Assembly: GCA_965371665.1 (NCBI GenBank)
Contig: CBDUZI010000115.1
Coordinates: forward strand, 1-8,864
DNA length: 8,864 bases
Reading direction: 5' to 3'
Source: JAUVAV01 sp965371665
GTDB taxonomy: Bacteria; Oederibacteriota; JAAXVQ01; JAUVAV01
The notes under the pieces are model-generated. The model did not search any database, had not been told where the DNA came from, and saw nothing but the letters and a program-made list of their open reading frames with translations. Made by a program: the position numbers and the translations under genes. Positions 6,690 to 8,864 of this stretch are shown in pieces; the stretch's first letter is position 1, and every line of letters starts with the position of its first letter.

Positions 6690-6725
6690 TTGTGAATTAT
6701 AACTCAACTTTTGTAAATTTCACAA
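6690..6725. promoter_or_regulatory. Inverted repeat TTGTGAA/TTCACAA bracketing the operon promoter, candidate operator
   Basis: TTGTGAA (6690-6696) and TTCACAA (6719-6725) are perfect 7-bp inverted half-sites with 22 bp between them. One covers the -35 hexamer, the other the -10 edge and start site. This is a typical layout for repression, possibly autoregulation by one of the two products. That binding is inference. Confidence 0.4.
6696..6725 (-). promoter_or_regulatory. Sigma-70-type promoter of the AlbA_2/ParA-like operon
   Basis: On the minus strand TTGTGA (6720-6725), an 18-bp spacer and a perfect TATAAT (6696-6701) predict a start near 6689. That leaves about 22 nt to ATG 6666 or about 61 nt to TTG 6627. 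No other promoter upstream of the pair looks as good. Confidence 0.6.
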
Positions 6726-6758
6726 TGTTTTATGATTTTTACAGTATTATTGCTTTAT

Positions 6759-6847
6759 TCGTCGCCCCGGCGAAAGCCGAGGACCAGAAAAAAACTTTTT
6801 TTTAAAAAACATTCCTGGATTCCGGCTTCGAGCATGCCGGAATGACA
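6759..6847. repeat. Palindromic short repeat (family A), about 89 bp
   Basis: TCGTCGCCCCGGCGAAAGCC (6759-6778) and GGATTCCGGCTTCGAGCATG (6818-6837) leading to CCGGAATGACA are imperfect inverted arms. The centre holds A-runs and T-runs that also pair (AAAAAAAC with a following T-run). It is related to the copy at 3954-4041. It lies between the operon promoter and the 3' end of rng. Confidence 0.75.
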
Positions 6848-6872
6848 AAATGCACTAATGGCTCAGGCTCCC

Positions 6873-6896
6873 AGGGGCGGTTCGCGAACCGCCCCT
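6873..6896. repeat. Perfect 24-bp palindrome just after rng
   Basis: AGGGGCGGTTCG (6873-6884) is followed directly by its exact inverse CGAACCGCCCCT (6885-6896). It begins 4 bp past the rng stop, with no U-run, so it could stabilise the rng 3' end or act as a poor terminator. Palindromes of this GGGGCGG kind are also found as dispersed repeats. Confidence 0.7.
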
Positions 6897-6900
6897 ACTT

Positions 6901-8547
6901 CTATTCTTTTCCCTCACCTATAATTACGACATTAGTAAGCTTTGAGAGCAGACGCATTTCCCCGGGCCGCAAATCGCGTTTAGCGGCCACGGCCAACTTA
7001 ACCTTGTTCTGCCGAGCGGTTTCCCGAAAAGTCTTTTCTCCCAGATAATCCAACCAATAAGGCGAAACTTCCAGGACAAAAGAAGTTTCCTCGGTTAAAC
7101 GCCGGGCTTTTCCCAGCATGCGGTAAAGCTTCAGGCCCAGGGTCTTCGGGGAAGGAACCCATCCCCGCCCTATGCACATGGGGCAGGGTTCATACAAGGA
7201 ACGCAACAGGCTTCCCTTAACCCGCCGGCGGGTCATTTCGATCAAACCTAAATCCGTAAGCCGCCGGATACCGGTTTTAGCCCGGTCCTGTTGCAGCACT
7301 CGGCCTAATTCCTGGTAGACCTTTTCCTTGTGATCCGAAATCCGCATATCAATAAAATCCAGAACTATAATCCCGCCCAGGTCCCGCAGACGCAGCTGTC
7401 GTCCGATTTCCCGGACCGCTTCCATATTGGTTTTAAAAATAGTATCATCCTGCCGCTGTTTGCCCACATTGCGTCCGGTATTTACATCGACTACCACCAA
7501 AGCCTCGGTTTCCTCAATAATCAGATAACCGCCGCATTTAAGCCAGACTTTGGGCCGCAGTATTTTTTCAATTTCCGCCTCCAGGTTCAAAACCTCGAAA
7601 ATCGGCTCCTCTCCCTGGTATAACTCAATCCGGGGTTGCAATGAGCTCAAAAACGACGTTAGCCACCGCTTGATGTTCTTGCTTTCCTCCCCGGCGTCAA
7701 TAATAATTCGCCGGTCTTCTTTCGTCAATAGATCACGGACCACCCGCTGGAGCAGGCCTTGCTCGGAATGTAAGACCGCCGGACTGACGGCTTTTTTTTC
7801 ATCGGCCTTAATCTTTTTCCAGATCTTTAACAAGTACTGGATCTCGGGTTTAATTTCTTCGGCCGTGGCTCCCTCGGCCGAGGTCCGCGCAATCAACCCA
7901 AATCCTTTAGGCGCCAGCTGATCCAATATTTTTTTCAGGCGCCCCCGTTCTTTTTCATTGGCAATCCGGTGCGATACCCCGCAATGCAACGCTCCGGGTA
8001 TTAAAACCAGAAACCGGGATGGTATGGATACCTGGCCGGTCAGGCGGGGGCCCTTGGTGGAGATCGGACCTTTTTCCACCTGTACTAAAATTTCCTCCCC
8101 CTGTTGCAAAAGGGTTTGAATCGTACGCCGCGGCTCTTTAATTTCGTCCTTCCGCAAATGTCTGCCAGAATTGCCGGAAGCGGCCGCAGCCGCCTCTTCT
8201 TCACTCCAGGCTTCTTCCTGCTTACTGGCCTGCTTGGCCTTCATGAAATCCTCAATCGTCATGGATTCGGTCAAGATATCCCTGACATGAAGAAATCCTC
8301 CTTGTTCCAGACCGATATTAATAAAAGCCGCCTGCAAGCCGGGCAGCACTTTAATCGCCTTGCCTTTATAGATATTGCCGACTATCGAACTTTCCTCATT
8401 ACGCTCGTAATAATATTCCGCCAGCCGCCCCTGTTCCAGAAATATGATGCGGGTCTCAAACTTATCCCGGCATATCAACATTTCTCTCTCGGCTTTTGAC
8501 AAGGGAGTTAATACCGGTCTTTCCCGTCTTTTTTGATTTTTTTTCAT
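6901..8547 (-). CDS. rng: Ribonuclease E/G family endoribonuclease
   Basis: A 548-residue single-strand-specific endoribonuclease that cuts AU-rich RNA in rRNA/tRNA maturation and mRNA decay, acting in the cytoplasm. The S1-type region spans about 50-165 (IVGNIYKGKAIKVLPGLQAA, FINIGL, GGFLHVRD) with a charged, Ala-rich insertion at about 100-140, then QVEKGPISTKGPRLTGQVSI. The RNase H-like and 5'-sensor regions follow (RTSAEGAT 221-228). The magnesium ligands are Asp354 in VVVDVNTGRNVG and Asp397 in IIVLDFIDM, 43 residues apart as in E. coli RNase E. The zinc-link is CPMCIGRG (455-462), 58 residues after the second Asp, again matching. The protein ends soon after the small domain and lacks the RNase E scaffold tail, so RNase G type fits better, though RNase E cannot be excluded by name alone. 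GAGGTG is 8 nt before ATG. Confidence 0.95.
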   Translation of the reverse strand: MKKNQKRRERPVLTPLSKAEREMLICRDKFETRIIFLEQGRLAEYYYERNEESSIVGNIYKGKAIKVLPGLQAAFINIGLEQGGFLHVRDILTESMTIEDFMKAKQASKQEEAWSEEEAAAAASGNSGRHLRKDEIKEPRRTIQTLLQQGEEILVQVEKGPISTKGPRLTGQVSIPSRFLVLIPGALHCGVSHRIANEKERGRLKKILDQLAPKGFGLIARTSAEGATAEEIKPEIQYLLKIWKKIKADEKKAVSPAVLHSEQGLLQRVVRDLLTKEDRRIIIDAGEESKNIKRWLTSFLSSLQPRIELYQGEEPIFEVLNLEAEIEKILRPKVWLKCGGYLIIEETEALVVVDVNTGRNVGKQRQDDTIFKTNMEAVREIGRQLRLRDLGGIIVLDFIDMRISDHKEKVYQELGRVLQQDRAKTGIRRLTDLGLIEMTRRRVKGSLLRSLYEPCPMCIGRGWVPSPKTLGLKLYRMLGKARRLTEETSFVLEVSPYWLDYLGEKTFRETARQNKVKLAVAAKRDLRPGEMRLLSKLTNVVIIGEGKE

Positions 8548-8578
8548 TTAATCGTCACCTCTTTTATGAGACTGTATC

Positions 8579-8606
8579 GCTATACTGTTTTTAAGCAATT
8601 TCACAA
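8579..8606 (-). promoter_or_regulatory. Candidate promoter of rng inside the MITE-like element
   Basis: On the minus strand TTGTGA (8601-8606), a 16-bp spacer and TATAGC (8579-8584) predict a start near 8572, about 25 nt before the ATG. Spacing and leader length are nearly the same as for cysE, where the homologous element flank holds the promoter. Confidence 0.4.
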
Positions 8607-8610
8607 AGTT

Positions 8611-8754
8611 TGTCATTTCGAGGCGCAGCCCTGGACTAAATCATCCCCTGGACTAAACCATCCAGGACGGGCAGGACGGGCCGAGAAATCTCCAGAAGTC
8701 CTTTTAAATTCACCGTTTGCGTGGAGATTCCTCGCTAACGCTCGGAATGACATT
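8611..8754. repeat. Palindromic short repeat (family B) interrupted in its left arm
   Basis: TGTCATTTCGAGGCGCAGCC (8611-8630) should continue directly into CCGAGAAATCTCC (8681-8693), as it does at 2449-2479. The right arm GTGGAGATTCCTCGCTAACG (8721-8740) plus CTCGGAATGACATT completes the inverted repeat. The copy at 3709-3803 shares the same right arm. Confidence 0.75.
8630..8681. repeat. Double tandem repeat inserted into a palindromic repeat (17 bp x2, then 9 bp x2)
   Basis: CCTGGACTAAATCATCC (8630-8646) is repeated as CCTGGACTAAACCATCC (8647-8663) with one difference. AGGACGGGC then occurs twice without a gap (8664-8681). The uninterrupted copy at 2449-2479 shows that this stretch is extra sequence. 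Confidence 0.75.
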
Positions 8755-8838
8755 CACACGTTCACAACATTATGACACAGCCTCTACAAACCTTTCTCGG
8801 CTTTCCTTACTAGGAGCCTGTCGGACTTAAGTCATTTT

Positions 8839-8857
8839 CCCCCTTTTGTAAAGGGGG
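8839..8857. repeat. GC-rich hairpin at window edge
   Basis: CCCCCTTT (8839-8846) pairs perfectly with AAAGGGGG (8850-8857) around a 3-nt loop. It resembles dispersed CCCCCTTT...AAAGGGGG palindromes. The window ends 7 bp later, so neighbours are unknown. No gene is seen in 8785-8864. Confidence 0.45.
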
Positions 8858-8864
8858 CAGGGGG

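Larger units (their letters stand above)
8568..8784. mobile_element. MITE-like short element with family B core and an internal tandem-repeat insertion, upstream of rng
   Basis: GAGACTGTATC (8568-8578) and GACACAGCCTC (8774-8784) are imperfect inverted ends, with 9 of 11 matching. Between them lies a family B palindrome (8611-8754) whose left arm is split by about 50 bp of tandem repeats. Without that insert the element is about 167 bp. Its flanks and middle are homologous to the element next to cysE. It has no coding capacity, and a target duplication is unclear. Confidence 0.5.

Noticed and set aside
6497..6805. Plus-strand frame crossing the operon promoter and a palindromic repeat
   Set aside because: It runs antisense through the AlbA_2/HATPase start, the promoter and a repeat, with no recognisable motif.
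7330..8499. Several plus-strand frames opposite rng
   Set aside because: They are antisense shadows of a strongly supported gene and lack ribosome sites and family motifs.
6999..8547. Unusual insertion in the S1 region of RNase E/G as a new domain
   Set aside because: A charged, low-complexity loop at this position is common in RNase E/G proteins, so it is not notable.
8533..8775. 80-codon plus-strand frame over the right-hand repeat element
   Set aside because: Most of it is translated palindromic and tandem-repeat DNA; no promoter or domain supports it.
2449..8784. CRISPR-like array from the repeated arms
   Set aside because: Repeats are imperfect, far apart, palindromic over about 90 bp and unevenly spaced; there are no spacers and no cas genes.

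Overview
The window looks like a chromosomal, repeat-rich stretch from a Gram-negative-type bacterium, probably an uncultivated or poorly sampled lineage. The pointers are a Sec signal peptide on a polysaccharide-lyase-like fragment, a short EpsC-type serine acetyltransferase, an RNase E/G lacking the long RNase E tail, a multi-membrane-spanning TMTC-like glycosyltransferase with TPRs, and many short palindromic TCATTTCGAGG/TCGTCATNCCGG repeats. I cannot name the phylum from sequence alone. Every gene I support lies on the minus strand, so transcription runs right to left.

From right to left: (a) 8568-8784 is a short element with imperfect terminal inverted repeats and a palindromic core, directly upstream of rng (6901-8547, ribonuclease E/G). 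(b) A perfect 24-bp palindrome and a second type of palindromic repeat separate rng from a two-gene operon: an AlbA_2/HATPase protein (5443-6666) overlapping by ATGA a ParA-like ATPase (4454-5446). Its promoter is bracketed by an inverted repeat. (c) 3640-4453 has no intact gene but is rich in history: a broken second copy of rng with its middle missing, split by a 177-bp MITE-like insertion, and next to it another short element whose end seems to carry the cysE promoter. (d) cysE (2923-3639) is followed 20 bp downstream by a 102-codon chimeric remnant made of pieces of a serine-palmitoyltransferase-like enzyme and a GNAT acyltransferase. (e) After another palindromic repeat come a 652-residue TMTC-like O-glycosyltransferase/TPR protein and the signal-peptide end of a heparinase II/III-like gene that stops at a repeat.

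Two themes stand out. First, the region is a graveyard of internally deleted or truncated genes (rng copy, AONS-GNAT chimera, heparinase-like fragment) beside small repeat elements. Second, one repeat family sits in the same orientation just upstream of three genes (the TMTC-like gene, cysE and rng), and for cysE and rng the best promoter lies in the element's flank, so the elements may have been co-opted as promoters. The AlbA_2/HATPase plus ParA-like pair is the best candidate for an undescribed system. No ParB, parS-like array, CRISPR, tRNA or rRNA was seen.
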